This document shows positions 50,801-60,081 of a DNA stretch of 64,000 nucleotides, piece after piece. A program made the translations under genes and the position numbers. Numbering within the stretch: position 1 is the first letter of the stretch; each line of letters begins with the position of its first letter. The stretch is from Propionibacteriaceae bacterium (lineage in GTDB: Bacteria > Actinomycetota > Actinomycetes > Propionibacteriales > Propionibacteriaceae), in NCBI GenBank assembly GCA_031271975.1, contig JAISUR010000039.1:28338-92337 (forward strand), in the 5' to 3' direction. The notes beneath the pieces are model-generated. The model saw only the letters and a list, made by a program, of their open reading frames with translations, did no database searches and was not told the origin of the DNA.

Positions 50801-53748
50801 GCGACCGTGGCTGCGGTGGGGGCGATCGAAATGGAGTTCACACTCGGCACGACCGTGGACGAGTAGACCAGCCATTCGCGGATACCCGCCGCGCCACCGC
50901 TGCCGTTGGCCCCGCCCCAGTTCTGCATCTTCAAGCGCAGCTTCGTGACCGAGATCGGATCGAAGGTGACGGTGTTGTCCGGGTTGGTGCCCGAAGTCAC
51001 CGCGTTGCGGGTGTACTCGGTGGTCCCGGTCGGCGTGATGTCGATCCAGCCCGCATCCGACGTGACCGTGCAGGAGTTGTCCGGGCAATACTGCGCCACC
51101 CAACTCGTCGGCGGGATCATGCCGACGTTCTCCGAGTCAGCGTTGTTGCGGTACCAAATGACATTCAACTCGTCGATCCACTGGGCGCTCGACCAGGTGT
51201 ACATGACGTAGTGGAAATACCCGGTTTCAGCGCTGCCGGAGGGCGTCAAACCCCAGGTGCCCCAGAAGTTGCTCTCCGAACCGGTGGCAACGCCGTCGTT
51301 CAGGCCGGCATAGGTGTTCCACGTGGTTGTGCCGGAACCGGTCGGCGTCGCGTAAGGAGCGACGTTCTCACGCACCATCGGCGCGGCCGGATCGCGCGGC
51401 ATATCCACGGTGGTGGTGCCGCTCAGCCCCGCCTTGTCGGTGGCGCGGGCCTGCAACTGGTGCGCGAGCAGATCCGGAGCCGTCACCGGACCGGTATACG
51501 TCAGCCAACTGCCTTCGCCGTCCCATCGGTATTCGACCGTGTCTACGCCCGACAACGCGTCTGATGCCGTCAGCGTGATCGTGCGGTCCGTCGTGTCAGC
51601 CGTGCCGGAAATAGTCGGGGCCACCTTGTCGATCTTGACGGTGGCGGAAACCTCGGCGGACTCGTTGCCGGCGGCGTCCTTGGCCTTCCCGTAGACGGTC
51701 GTCGTGCCGGAAGTGGAGACCGTGACATCCACATAGCGCACGTCGGCGGTGTCAGTGTAGGAACCGGATCCGGTCTTGGTGGAAATCGTGTTCAGGTACG
51801 AGACGTCGTCGTCGGCCGAAACGCGGGCGATGACGTTGGTGGAATACCAGCCCTCCTGGCCCTGGGTGCCGGTGAGCGTGATCGCGACCGTGGGCGCAGT
51901 GGTGTCGGTGACTGGCGGGGCGGGGTCATCGTCCACCATCACGGTGGCCGAAACCAGCGCGGCGGTGTAGCCGGCCGCGCGCCCGTCAACCGTGAAGCTG
52001 CCCTCGGCCGCATACTGCGCGGCGTCGACGCTCTTCCAGTTGACCGGCGCCCAGTAGGAGTCCACGCCGTAGTGAACGCGGACGGCCGCTGGGAGCGCGG
52101 GAGCGGTGCCCGGTGTGGTGTAGACCGTGGGAGCGTCCACCGAATCCGGCGCGACAGCGTTGACTTCCCATTCGGCCACGAACACGCAGTTGTAGGCGCT
52201 GGAGCCGGAATGCGGCCGCAACTGGAACGTGGCGCGCAACGCCGTGGCAACGTAGGTCTCGGCGAAGGTGATGTTCTGCCATGACGTGCTGGTGCCGTAG
52301 CTGGAGCCTTCGGCCAATACGACCGGGTGCCACTCGCCGTCCAAGCCCAAGTACTCGGCGGTCCAAGACTGCGGGGCGTAACCATAGTTGGAATCCGAGC
52401 GGAACTGGATGCCCATCGAATTGATCACGACGGGCGAGGTCCACTGATACTGCAGCCATTCGCTGGTGACCGTGGTGTTCGACGTGCCGCGGTAGCTGGA
52501 CCAGTAGTCCGGCGGCAGGACGGCCGTGGTGGGCCTGAATCCGTCGTTGACGGCCGTGATGCGGGCAGGCGGGCCTTCGTCGTAGGAAGCCGAGACGGTA
52601 GCGTCGAAGGCCACGTTGGAACGCAGCTTCAGATACGGGTCGATGGCCGGATCCCAGGTCTGCTTGACCGGAAGGATCGTGTCGCCGTCCCAATACAGCT
52701 TGTCAATGGCCACCGAGCGGCGGAAGTGCGAGCCGTTGACGGCGTCCTTGGTGTGGTAGGTGATGTACCACTGGCCGTTGAACTCGATGACGGACGGGTG
52801 CATCGTCGTCGACGAACCTGGCGTCATGATGATGCCCTTGTAGCTGAACGGGCCGGTGGGGCTGGTCGCGGTCGCGTAGGCGATGCAGGCCTGGTAGTTG
52901 GACGGCGTGCAGTTGTTGATGCCGCCGTTCTTCCAGTCGTAGACCAGGTAGTAGATGTTGTTCTTCTTGAAGACCCAGGGCGCCTCGTAGAAACGCGCGT
53001 TGCCGTTGCCGGCCATGTTGATCGTCTGGATCTGCGCGCCCGCCTTGATGTGCACCATGTCGGGGTCAAGCTCGACCATCCGCACCACATACCAGGAGCC
53101 CCAGTAGAGGTAGACGCGGCCGTCGTCGTCGATGAACACGCACGGGTCGATGACTTCCTCGCCGCTGGTCGACGTGCCGAAAACATCCACCCAGCTCACC
53201 AGCGGGGTGCCCGTCCCGTCGGCGAGCTTCCGGGCGTCCGTCCATGGGCCCACCGGCGTGTCGGAGACTGCGACGCCGATTGCCATCCGGTTAGCCGGGG
53301 CCGTGTTCGTCCACTGCACCGGCGTGTAGTAGTAGAACTTGCCGTCGGCGCCCTTGGTGACGTGCCCGGCGTAGGCCATCTGGCCCGTCGCCCAGTCCGG
53401 ATAAACGGTGGCGGGCTGGAAGTCGGGCCTCCAGTGCGACCAGTCTCCGGCTTCCACGTCAGACGTGGCGAACACGCCGTAATCGTTCATCGTGAACGAC
53501 CCGGAGTTGACGTTGGACGTGTCGTGGCCCGTGTAGATGTACAGCACCCCGTCGTCCACCAGCGGCGCGGCGTCAGCCGAATAGTAGCTGCCGTCGGACA
53601 GGATCGGGTTGCCGTCGGAATGGAACGTTGCCGTGGGAGGCACCTCGGGATACGGATCCGGGGGCGCCGCCACTGCGATGCTTGGCATGCCGAGGGTCAA
53701 CAGCCCAAGGCCCACTGTTGCGATGATGCTCTTCTTGATGGTGCTCAT
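47806..53748 (-). CDS. Secreted multidomain GH43 arabinofuranosidase, HypAA-like
   Basis: A 1980-residue protein. A signal peptide (residues 1-28, ending SIAVA-AP) is followed by a GH43 five-bladed propeller (about 35-370). Its catalytic acids are visible: YSADAAPLVDDG, EVIDPCVFIDDDGRVYLYWG and FYEAPWVFKKNNIYYLVYDW. After that come a discoidin-like domain (380-525), Big_4/Big_2 immunoglobulin domains, two OmpL47-like blocks (ATAPTV-type), two more discoidin domains, three FIVAR repeats (about 1483-1696) and three C-terminal Ig-like repeats (YQWYRxGK type). No sortase motif or C-terminal membrane helix is present. It probably removes the outer alpha-arabinose from hydroxyproline-linked arabinan. 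It is co-transcribed with the GH121 gene, 30 bases upstream. Confidence 0.85.
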   Translation of the reverse strand: MSTIKKSIIATVGLGLLTLGMPSIAVAAPPDPYPEVPPTATFHSDGNPILSDGSYYSADAAPLVDDGVLYIYTGHDTSNVNSGSFTMNDYGVFATSDVEAGDWSHWRPDFQPATVYPDWATGQMAYAGHVTKGADGKFYYYTPVQWTNTAPANRMAIGVAVSDTPVGPWTDARKLADGTGTPLVSWVDVFGTSTSGEEVIDPCVFIDDDGRVYLYWGSWYVVRMVELDPDMVHIKAGAQIQTINMAGNGNARFYEAPWVFKKNNIYYLVYDWKNGGINNCTPSNYQACIAYATATSPTGPFSYKGIIMTPGSSTTMHPSVIEFNGQWYITYHTKDAVNGSHFRRSVAIDKLYWDGDTILPVKQTWDPAIDPYLKLRSNVAFDATVSASYDEGPPARITAVNDGFRPTTAVLPPDYWSSYRGTSNTTVTSEWLQYQWTSPVVINSMGIQFRSDSNYGYAPQSWTAEYLGLDGEWHPVVLAEGSSYGTSTSWQNITFAETYVATALRATFQLRPHSGSSAYNCVFVAEWEVNAVAPDSVDAPTVYTTPGTAPALPAAVRVHYGVDSYWAPVNWKSVDAAQYAAEGSFTVDGRAAGYTAALVSATVMVDDDPAPPVTDTTAPTVAITLTGTQGQEGWYSTNVIARVSADDDVSYLNTISTKTGSGSYTDTADVRYVDVTVSTSGTTTVYGKAKDAAGNESAEVSATVKIDKVAPTISGTADTTDRTITLTASDALSGVDTVEYRWDGEGSWLTYTGPVTAPDLLAHQLQARATDKAGLSGTTTVDMPRDPAAPMVRENVAPYATPTGSGTTTWNTYAGLNDGVATGSESNFWGTWGLTPSGSAETGYFHYVMYTWSSAQWIDELNVIWYRNNADSENVGMIPPTSWVAQYCPDNSCTVTSDAGWIDITPTGTTEYTRNAVTSGTNPDNTVTFDPISVTKLRLKMQNWGGANGSGGAAGIREWLVYSSTVVPSVNSISIAPTAATVAVGGSRQFTATIDVSGLSDAVTWAVSGGTSAATVITSTGGLVVGADETATSLTVTVTSVADPTKSASATVTVTGGGTLDTVAPTASIAVQSGTAGSSGWYTSNVTVRVSASDDVDALLTISTKVGSDAYAATPAVSHVDVALSDEGTATVYGKAKDAANNESAEVSLEVKIDKTAPSVSATLETDRSATVTATDATSGVASVEYRFDGTGSWTTLSGTSVAAPDSSAHTLNLRATDVAGLVGTGSLAIPRDTSVPLVGNIAPLATVTSTNNSTWTTPAAVVDECTDQNNTCAWHTWPDAGAQTITLTWDEEVTFDESRVWWFADSADEDNVGVIPPSAWSLEYWDDATSAFVPVTLVSGDTYGRDRDGFVTVHFDAVTTTILRMQITSWGTAGSDGSPGIREWEVYAYVAPAVDAVSISPTAATVPVRGSQTFTATVTTAGSASDDVTWTVAGATSTSTTITDGVLVIGPDETATTLTVTVTSVFDTTKSASATVTVEPLNTDELEAAISQAAGLAESDYTASSWAELQAVLADAQNAIDNPGTIDQDGVDDLAEAVMEAMEALEVRGDTTVLAGIVAAIAGLDLSIYTDESAAGLQNALDAAQALIDDNSDANQFAVDHQVTAVRAAISALQAKPVDDPGSHLGDKTVLAAVVAIAVELDPFDYTSGSFAAVQAKLDAAQAILADPTATQTQVDTATAALSSSVAALVPAAKTPYKKVGTPKISGTAKVGKTLTAKPGTWSPKPASFAYQWFRDEVKIPGATDVTYTLTAADMGHKVSVKARGQLRDYAETWSHPSKEKKVAAGTLTTKTPKTLNLDTGKDPAKTAPKYGETLQAVPGDWGPVGVALTYQWYRAGKVVEGATAATYTLGLDDIGKAIKVKVTGTLDGFKQAAKTSKSSKKVAKLAFTTAVVPEISGTAEVGQTLTAVPGAWDPAPDTLTYQWYRSGKAVKGQVGATYALTDADKGKQITVKVTATKAGYTTVAKTSAKTAKVVLPAG

Positions 53749-53778
53749 GTCTTCCTCTTTTCAGACCTTGGGGGGCGA

Positions 53779-56700
53779 TCAGCCGACTACCTTGGCGGTC
53801 TTGGCGCTGGTCTTGGATAGAGTCGCGTAGCCCACGGAGGCTCCGGTGACTTTGACTGTGATGTATTTGCCCTTGTCAGCAGCGACGAGTTGGTACGTCG
53901 ACGCGGTGGCGTCCTTGATGGCCTTGCCCGAGCGGTACCACTGGTAGGTCAGCGAATCGGGCACCGGGGACCACGTCCCCAAGTCGATCACCATCGTCTG
54001 GCCGACCATCGCCGTGCCCATGACGGCCGGCGTTTGGGCCGTGAAGGTCAGTTTGGCCACCGCCTTCGACTGCTTGGACGTCTTGGACGCGTCCTTGTAG
54101 CCGTCCAAGGCCCCGCTCACCTTGACCTTCAGCTTCTTGCCGAGGTCGTCCACGCCGAGCGTGTAGGTGTCGGACGTCGCACCTGCGACGACCTTGCCGG
54201 AGCGGTACCACTGATACGTCAGCGTGACGCCTGCCGGACCCCACTCCCCCGGGATCACCTGGAGGGTCTCGCCGAACTTCGGCGCGGTCTTTGCGGGATC
54301 TTTGCCGGTGGTCTGGTTGGTGACGATCGCCGTCTTGGTGGTCAGCGAACCGGCGGCGACCTTCTTCTCCTTCGACGCGTGCGACCACGTCTCGGCGTAA
54401 TCCACCTTTTGGGCGCGCGACTTGACCGTGATCTTGTGGCCCATGTCGGCGGCCGTCAGCAGGTACGTGACGTCGGTCGCGCCCGGGATCCGCTCGCCGT
54501 CGCGGTACCACTGGTAGCCGTACGACGCGGCCTTCGGGCTCCACGTGCCGGGTTTGGCTGTCAGCGTCTTGCCCACCTTCGCCGTGCCTGAAATCGTCGC
54601 CGTGCCCACCTTCTTATAGGGCGTCTTCGATGCCGGGACGAGGGCCTCGATGGACAGTGACAGCGCCTGGGTGGCGGTGTCGACCTGCACCTGCGTCGCT
54701 TCCGGATCGGCCAGCACTTCCTGGGCGGATGCCAACCGGGCCGCCAACACGGCATAGGAGGCCGAGGTGTACTCGTCCGGGTCGAGCGACACGGCCACCT
54801 CGACGATGGCCGCCAGCGTGCGGGAATCCACCAGGTCGTCGCCGGTCTTCGGCTGCAGCGCCGCGACCTTCGCCTGGATGAGCGACACCTGGGCGTCGAC
54901 CTGGGCCTGCGAGGCGTCCGAGTTGTCCGCGACCATCGCCTCGGCGTCCGCGATCGCCTGCTGCAACTCGGCGGCCGATGCGTTCGTGTATGGCGTCAAG
55001 TCGAGCGATTCGAACGCCGAAACCACGGCGGCCAGCAGCGTCGTGTCGCCACGCGCGGCCAAGTCGTCGATGGCCTGCATGATGGCAGCGGTCAGGGCGT
55101 CCACGCCATCCTGATCCAAGCCGGCCAGGTTCTCCAGGGCTGCTTCGCCGGCCGCGACGGCCTCAGCGAGCGCCTCCCAGGAACTCGTGGTGTACTCGTC
55201 GTATTCCAGCCCCGCGGCCTGGTCGATCGCGGCCGCCAGCTCGGCGGTTTCCATCGGCCCTTCGACCGTCAGGGTGAAGGTGATCGGCGGGACCCCGACA
55301 TCCAGCACCCAATCGGGCAGCACGAGCGTGCCCGCGATGGTGTGGACGCCTTGCACGTTGATGATGTCCGGATCGTAGGCGTCCCAGGTGATGCCGATGG
55401 ACACCGAGTCGTCCGAGCCGTCGTTGAAGTGGACGCGCGCCGTGGCCGGAAGGGCGATCGGCGTGCCCACCCAGATGGTCTGGGACGGGTCGGTGACCGC
55501 CGAGATGACGACCGTCTGATCCGCCGGGCGGATGTGGATGCGCGCCTCCACCAGCAGGCCGAACGACTCATTCACGCCGTACACGACCAGCGGCTGTCCT
55601 TCGACGTTCTGCTCGGCCACATCTTCCGCGGTGATCGGAGTCCAAGTGACTGGGACGCTGGCCGGCGAGCCGTCCGAATACAGGCCGGGAAGAGTGCTCG
55701 GCAACACCGGGATAGTGCCCACCGCCGTACGGATGTCGATCGGCGAATCGATTGATTCGACCGTCGGGCCATTGACGCGCCAGCGCAGCACGCCGGTGCC
55801 AGCGCCGGAGCCCTGCACGCCCCAAACCCGGATCCGCAGATACTGCGCGGTTACCGATTCGAAGGTGAAGTGGTTCCAGGCGCTGCGCACGACACCGTTG
55901 GCGTAGCTGGACGTGCCGGTGAACGTCACCGCGGTCCAGGTGGTGCCGTCGAGCGAGTACTCGATCGCGTAGGTGGTGGCGGTCGGCATGCGGGTGCCGC
56001 CGTTGTCGTCATACCAGTAGATCGACGTACCGGTCATGGTGACGGGCTGGGTCCAGGTGTACTGGATCCAGGCCGCCCGCGACGACGACGTGCCGTTGTT
56101 GGTGCAACCCCAGTTGCCCCAGCCGTTGCCCGTGCCCGGGTTGGACGACGTCGGGTTGGACGCCAGGTTGACCCGGTTGTGGTTTTCCCACGACGCCGTG
56201 CAGGTGGTGGTGATCGTCGCCGAGGCACCGTGCTCCACACTGGTCGAGACACGGGCCAGAGTGACGTTGACCGTGCGTGTCGTCGTCAACTCGCCGTCCG
56301 ACGCGGTAAACGTCAACTCGTACTCGCCCTCCACGGAACCGGTGATGCGGGTACGCAGCGCCGACGGGTCGGTGATGACAGTCGTGGCGCCCGCCGGGGC
56401 TTGGGTGACCGCCCAGTTGGTGGTGAGTTGGCCGGTTTCCGGGATGCCGTCGTCGGTGACCGTGGCCACCACTTCGGTGGAAAGGTTGCCGGCCTTGGTC
56501 GCGTCCACCGATGCGGTGACGACCGGAGCCTGGTTCTCGACCACAGGCACCTCGCGCCCGGAGTTGAACACCTGGATTTCGGTGATAGCCGTCCACGCGC
56601 CGTCGGCGTTCGTGAAGGCCACCCGGACCTTGTCCGCGGTCACCGCCGGGAACAGCGCCTCATTCAGCTTGCCTTGCGGTTTGACGGGGATGCGGGCCTG

Positions 56701-59700
56701 GCCCGAAATCGGCACCCATGCGGACTGGTCGGCGCTCCAAACCTGGATGTTGTACTTGGCAGGCGGCTTCTGCCCGCCGTCGTAGTCGGTGTCCGCGAAG
56801 TAGACCTGGACGTTGTCGAAGGTCTGGTCGGATCCGAAGTCGAGTTCGATCCAGCCGTCCTGCGCGGCGACGTTGTAGTTGCCCCAATACGGCTCATTGA
56901 CCGTGTTGCCGTCCGTGACCGCCGCCAGCGACGCCGTGCGATGCCGCGCCGAAATCGAACCTGGGTCGTAGTTCATCGCGCTGGTCGAAGAGCCCGGCGT
57001 GTGGAATGCCGCGCGCGAATCGCTCGGAATGGCGGTCTGCATCGTGGAGCTGGACACCGTGGCGCCCTTGGCGAGGTTCGGCTGCGAGCTTGTCAGGTCG
57101 ATGCCGGCCGTCTTGAGATACTCGATCACGCGGTCGTCCTCGATGGGCGTGTTGACCGCGGTCGGGAAGGTGGCGCCGGTGGCAGCCGTGAAGGTGATCG
57201 TCGCGCCGTCGCCTGGGGTGACGGTGTTCGTGTTCGGATCGTAAGTGAGGCGGCCCAGTGTGGAGCTGGTCACCTTCTTGTCGCCGTCGAGGTAGAGCGA
57301 GTAGCCCTGGCCCATGCCATAGCGCGTGCCGTCCTCATCCCAGACGATGGTGACGTCGTGGCCGTGGTAGCGCAGGTTGTTGACCATGAAGTAGTCGTAG
57401 CCCAGGTCGATCGGCCAAAGCTCGATCACGTCGTCCGCGCGAGTCTGCATGCCGCCCATGTCCTCAATGAAGATGTAGTTCATGTTGCCCAACATCACGT
57501 GGTACGGGTTGTTGCGCGAATAGGTCTTCGCTGAGGCGCTCCAGCCGGAGTAGTACTCGGCCTGGTTGGCGTAGCGCAGGTCGCCGCTGTTGAGGTAGAT
57601 GGACCAGGCCATCCAATCCAGCAGTTGGGCGGTGTATTCCGGGGTGATGTACTTCTGCTCCGGATCGTAGTAGCGCAGCGCCGAACGCACACCGCGGTAC
57701 TGGACGGTGAAGTTGATGTTGGAGAAGTTGTTCGAACCGCCGATGTTGTAGCGCGTGCGGTCGTACTGGTTGGCCGTGTAGAACGGGAAGATCGGCGAGT
57801 TGTCGCCGTACGTCAGGAAGCGGAAACCGTCGACGTAAGTGGCGTAGTCGGCCGGGTCGATCAGGTTCTGCGCGTAGATGTCGTACAGGTTGGACTCGCG
57901 CGCCGGGATGTGCGTCGGCTCGGTCGCCGCCAGCGGGTTGGTGTTGCCGCCGGACGTGGTCGCCGCCGTGCGCCCGCGGGTGGTGGCGGTGACGAACATC
58001 CGCATGGTCGGGCTCCACAGCTCGTTCAAGATGGCGTCCTTGATGTCGTCGGCCTTCGCCGTCATGGCATCCACCTTGGATTGCGGCGCACCCGCCACCT
58101 GATACAGCTTGGCGGCGGCGTCGAAGTCGCCCCACACGTACGCGGATTCGGGGCGTTCGATGTTGCTGGAGCCAGCGGCAGACGTGCCGGCCTTCGGATA
58201 ACCGAACGTCAGGGCGTCGGCGTCGTTGCCGGGCATGTAGTTGGCGGTGTAGGCGATCAGGTTGTTGCCGTTGCCGTCGTAGTGTTCGAGCTGGCCAACG
58301 CCGTCACCCTCGAAATACTCGGCGAAGCGCTGCGCGATCTCGGCGCCGCCGCCGTGCACGTAGTAGGCCTCCAAGCCGGCCGTGCCGATGTACTGCGAAT
58401 AGTGGTTGTTCCAGGACGAATGGCCTGGCGAGTCGAGGAAGGCGGATGAGCCGGACAGCTCGCCGACGTTGAGGATCTGGCCATACCCGAGGTACGGATT
58501 GCGAATCCACTTGGTGTCCTGCAAGTGCATCGGCTGGGTGAGCACGATGGCGTTCTGGTACAAGTTCACGCCTTCGATCGTGACCGGGTATTGGTAGGTG
58601 TAGCCCGGAACGTTGGCGTCGAGGCTGTTGTAGCGCTCGCCCCACCAGCGGTAGAGGATGGCTTTTTCGATGGCCGGGGAAGGGGTGTCGATGTAAGGAA
58701 TGTCGGCGGCCCAGCGCTCGTTGAACTCGGTGGTGCCGCGCTTGAACGCGGCGGCCGGGGTGAGCGACGTGTATTCGTCGAGTTCGACGGGCGTGTCGGG
58801 CAACGAGTCGTAGTAGAGGGCGGCCGCGACGAGCAGTTCGGTGCTCCCACCTGCGGGGACGGTGACAGAGCGCTCCAGGTTGGTGCCGTTGACCGTGAAG
58901 CCGGGGGCCTTGAACTTGATGGTAGCCGTGGCCCAGGTGCCGGTAACGGACAGGTTGCCCCCGCCATCGCTCAGCGGCTTGGTGCCGATCAACTCGTCGG
59001 GCTGGTCGGTGGCCGATGTCGCCACGCCGGCCATCCGCATGGTGAAGGTCTGGTCACTGCCGGAAGTGTTGTTCAGCTTCAGCGTTGTGACGGCGACGTT
59101 GTTGTAGGTGATGAACTTCTTCTGATCGATGGTGATGTTCGAGCCCATCGTGAACCGGCCGGACTCGTAGCTGGGCGCGTTGAAGCGCTGGGCTGTCGTC
59201 TCGGTGATGGTGCTGCCGGGCACGGTGACGGTATAGAGCGTGCCTACCGCGGCCGCGCCGCCGGCGTAGGAGGAGCCGCCGAAGCCGAGCACGTTGAAGT
59301 TGGTGGTACTTGAGCCGCGCACATACAGGCTGCGGCCGCGCGTCTGCAGGATGCGCAGTCCGGAGTTGTCGCCCGTCACACCCAAGACGCGGTCGAGGTA
59401 GAACGGCGCCTGGCCAGCCGCGACCCGGTCGTCGTAGCGCGCCAAGTCGTCGGCGAAGATCGAGTCGTTCATCGAATCAGCCGTCCAAGCCACGCCGGGA
59501 TCCAACAGCGCTTCCACGGTGGAGGCGTTGGAGTACGTGGGGTCGCCGATGTCAGAGACGTGGGATGTGCCGTCGGTGTACACCCCCACGTCGGACTCGT
59601 TTCCGGGGATAATTGGGTTTGTGGCAAAAGCTGGGGGGCTCAATACGAGGGTGCCTGCTGCGATCAGCCCGAGGGCGGTTGCGGCAAGAATCGAATGGTA

Positions 59701-59718
59701 AGCAAGGCCTTTGGACAT
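53779..59718 (-). CDS. Secreted GH121-type beta-L-arabinobiosidase, HypBA2-like
   Basis: A 1979-residue protein of nearly the same length as B. longum HypBA2 (1943). A signal peptide (1-32, ending SPPAFA-TN) precedes the large catalytic region (about 33-880) with a six-hairpin-type (alpha/alpha)6 domain: ILYRWWGERYNSLDANVPG, TKWIRNPYLGYGQ, FLDSPGHSSWNNHYSQY and YVWGDFDAAAKLY. Discoidin-like domains follow (884-1046, 1180-1330), then Big_4-like domains, three FIVAR repeats (about 1489-1698) and three C-terminal Ig-like repeats. The enzyme would release beta-arabinobiose from extensin-type glycans. The assignment rests on length, order and neighbours. Start ATG 59718 with GGAGG six bases upstream. 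Confidence 0.82.
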   Translation of the reverse strand: MSKGLAYHSILAATALGLIAAGTLVLSPPAFATNPIIPGNESDVGVYTDGTSHVSDIGDPTYSNASTVEALLDPGVAWTADSMNDSIFADDLARYDDRVAAGQAPFYLDRVLGVTGDNSGLRILQTRGRSLYVRGSSTTNFNVLGFGGSSYAGGAAAVGTLYTVTVPGSTITETTAQRFNAPSYESGRFTMGSNITIDQKKFITYNNVAVTTLKLNNTSGSDQTFTMRMAGVATSATDQPDELIGTKPLSDGGGNLSVTGTWATATIKFKAPGFTVNGTNLERSVTVPAGGSTELLVAAALYYDSLPDTPVELDEYTSLTPAAAFKRGTTEFNERWAADIPYIDTPSPAIEKAILYRWWGERYNSLDANVPGYTYQYPVTIEGVNLYQNAIVLTQPMHLQDTKWIRNPYLGYGQILNVGELSGSSAFLDSPGHSSWNNHYSQYIGTAGLEAYYVHGGGAEIAQRFAEYFEGDGVGQLEHYDGNGNNLIAYTANYMPGNDADALTFGYPKAGTSAAGSSNIERPESAYVWGDFDAAAKLYQVAGAPQSKVDAMTAKADDIKDAILNELWSPTMRMFVTATTRGRTAATTSGGNTNPLAATEPTHIPARESNLYDIYAQNLIDPADYATYVDGFRFLTYGDNSPIFPFYTANQYDRTRYNIGGSNNFSNINFTVQYRGVRSALRYYDPEQKYITPEYTAQLLDWMAWSIYLNSGDLRYANQAEYYSGWSASAKTYSRNNPYHVMLGNMNYIFIEDMGGMQTRADDVIELWPIDLGYDYFMVNNLRYHGHDVTIVWDEDGTRYGMGQGYSLYLDGDKKVTSSTLGRLTYDPNTNTVTPGDGATITFTAATGATFPTAVNTPIEDDRVIEYLKTAGIDLTSSQPNLAKGATVSSSTMQTAIPSDSRAAFHTPGSSTSAMNYDPGSISARHRTASLAAVTDGNTVNEPYWGNYNVAAQDGWIELDFGSDQTFDNVQVYFADTDYDGGQKPPAKYNIQVWSADQSAWVPISGQARIPVKPQGKLNEALFPAVTADKVRVAFTNADGAWTAITEIQVFNSGREVPVVENQAPVVTASVDATKAGNLSTEVVATVTDDGIPETGQLTTNWAVTQAPAGATTVITDPSALRTRITGSVEGEYELTFTASDGELTTTRTVNVTLARVSTSVEHGASATITTTCTASWENHNRVNLASNPTSSNPGTGNGWGNWGCTNNGTSSSRAAWIQYTWTQPVTMTGTSIYWYDDNGGTRMPTATTYAIEYSLDGTTWTAVTFTGTSSYANGVVRSAWNHFTFESVTAQYLRIRVWGVQGSGAGTGVLRWRVNGPTVESIDSPIDIRTAVGTIPVLPSTLPGLYSDGSPASVPVTWTPITAEDVAEQNVEGQPLVVYGVNESFGLLVEARIHIRPADQTVVISAVTDPSQTIWVGTPIALPATARVHFNDGSDDSVSIGITWDAYDPDIINVQGVHTIAGTLVLPDWVLDVGVPPITFTLTVEGPMETAELAAAIDQAAGLEYDEYTTSSWEALAEAVAAGEAALENLAGLDQDGVDALTAAIMQAIDDLAARGDTTLLAAVVSAFESLDLTPYTNASAAELQQAIADAEAMVADNSDASQAQVDAQVSLIQAKVAALQPKTGDDLVDSRTLAAIVEVAVSLDPDEYTSASYAVLAARLASAQEVLADPEATQVQVDTATQALSLSIEALVPASKTPYKKVGTATISGTAKVGKTLTAKPGTWSPKAASYGYQWYRDGERIPGATDVTYLLTAADMGHKITVKSRAQKVDYAETWSHASKEKKVAAGSLTTKTAIVTNQTTGKDPAKTAPKFGETLQVIPGEWGPAGVTLTYQWYRSGKVVAGATSDTYTLGVDDLGKKLKVKVSGALDGYKDASKTSKQSKAVAKLTFTAQTPAVMGTAMVGQTMVIDLGTWSPVPDSLTYQWYRSGKAIKDATASTYQLVAADKGKYITVKVTGASVGYATLSKTSAKTAKVVG

Positions 59719-59792
59719 CTGTGTCCTCCTCAGAGGGGCTACCTGTGGGTGGTGTTGTAGTCACAGTCTGACACAGCCGAAACACCAATTGC

Positions 59793-59862
59793 AAACCTTT
59801 TCGGTGGCATTTTGCCTTGCTAACCGTTGTGTATCCTCCGTTACCGAAACTTTACCGAAAAC
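59793..59862 (-). promoter_or_regulatory. LacI-type operators upstream of GH121
   Basis: AAACCTTTTCGGT (59793-59805) is the exact reverse complement of the ACCGAAAAGGTTT operator of the transporter operon. Two ACCGAAA half-sites (59843-59849 and 59854-59860), 11 bases apart, lie further upstream. A promoter could not be fixed with confidence. The rest of the 363-base gap up to rpmG is AT-richer and shows no gene. Confidence 0.6.
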
Positions 59863-60018
59863 GAAGGTATGAACGCGGCGAAAGCGTGAGATACTGGCGA
59901 TTTGGAAGGCGCGACACGCCCACGGGCAAGGCGGAATGAGCTTTTTCGGGAGTTTTCGGCGCGGGGCGCGGGGCTTTGGTCCTGAGTGCGGCCGCAACCT
60001 GGCCCGAGCACAGCAAAG

Positions 60019-60036
60019 CCGCCCGATGCCGGGCGG
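60019..60036 (-). terminator. Terminator-like hairpin after rpmG
   Basis: CCGCCCG-ATGC-CGGGCGG (60019-60036), seven base pairs, followed on the minus strand by CTTTG. It lies 46 bases past the stop of rpmG. The T-run is short. Confidence 0.55.
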
Positions 60037-60081
60037 CCAGCGGTCTAATCGATCAGGGGCGAATCTCGAAAGGCGAGACGG

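Noticed and set aside
47806..59718. LPxTG or membrane anchors on the two giant enzymes
   Set aside because: The C-termini end directly after Ig-like repeats (KTAKVVG and KTAKVVLPAG) with no hydrophobic stretch.
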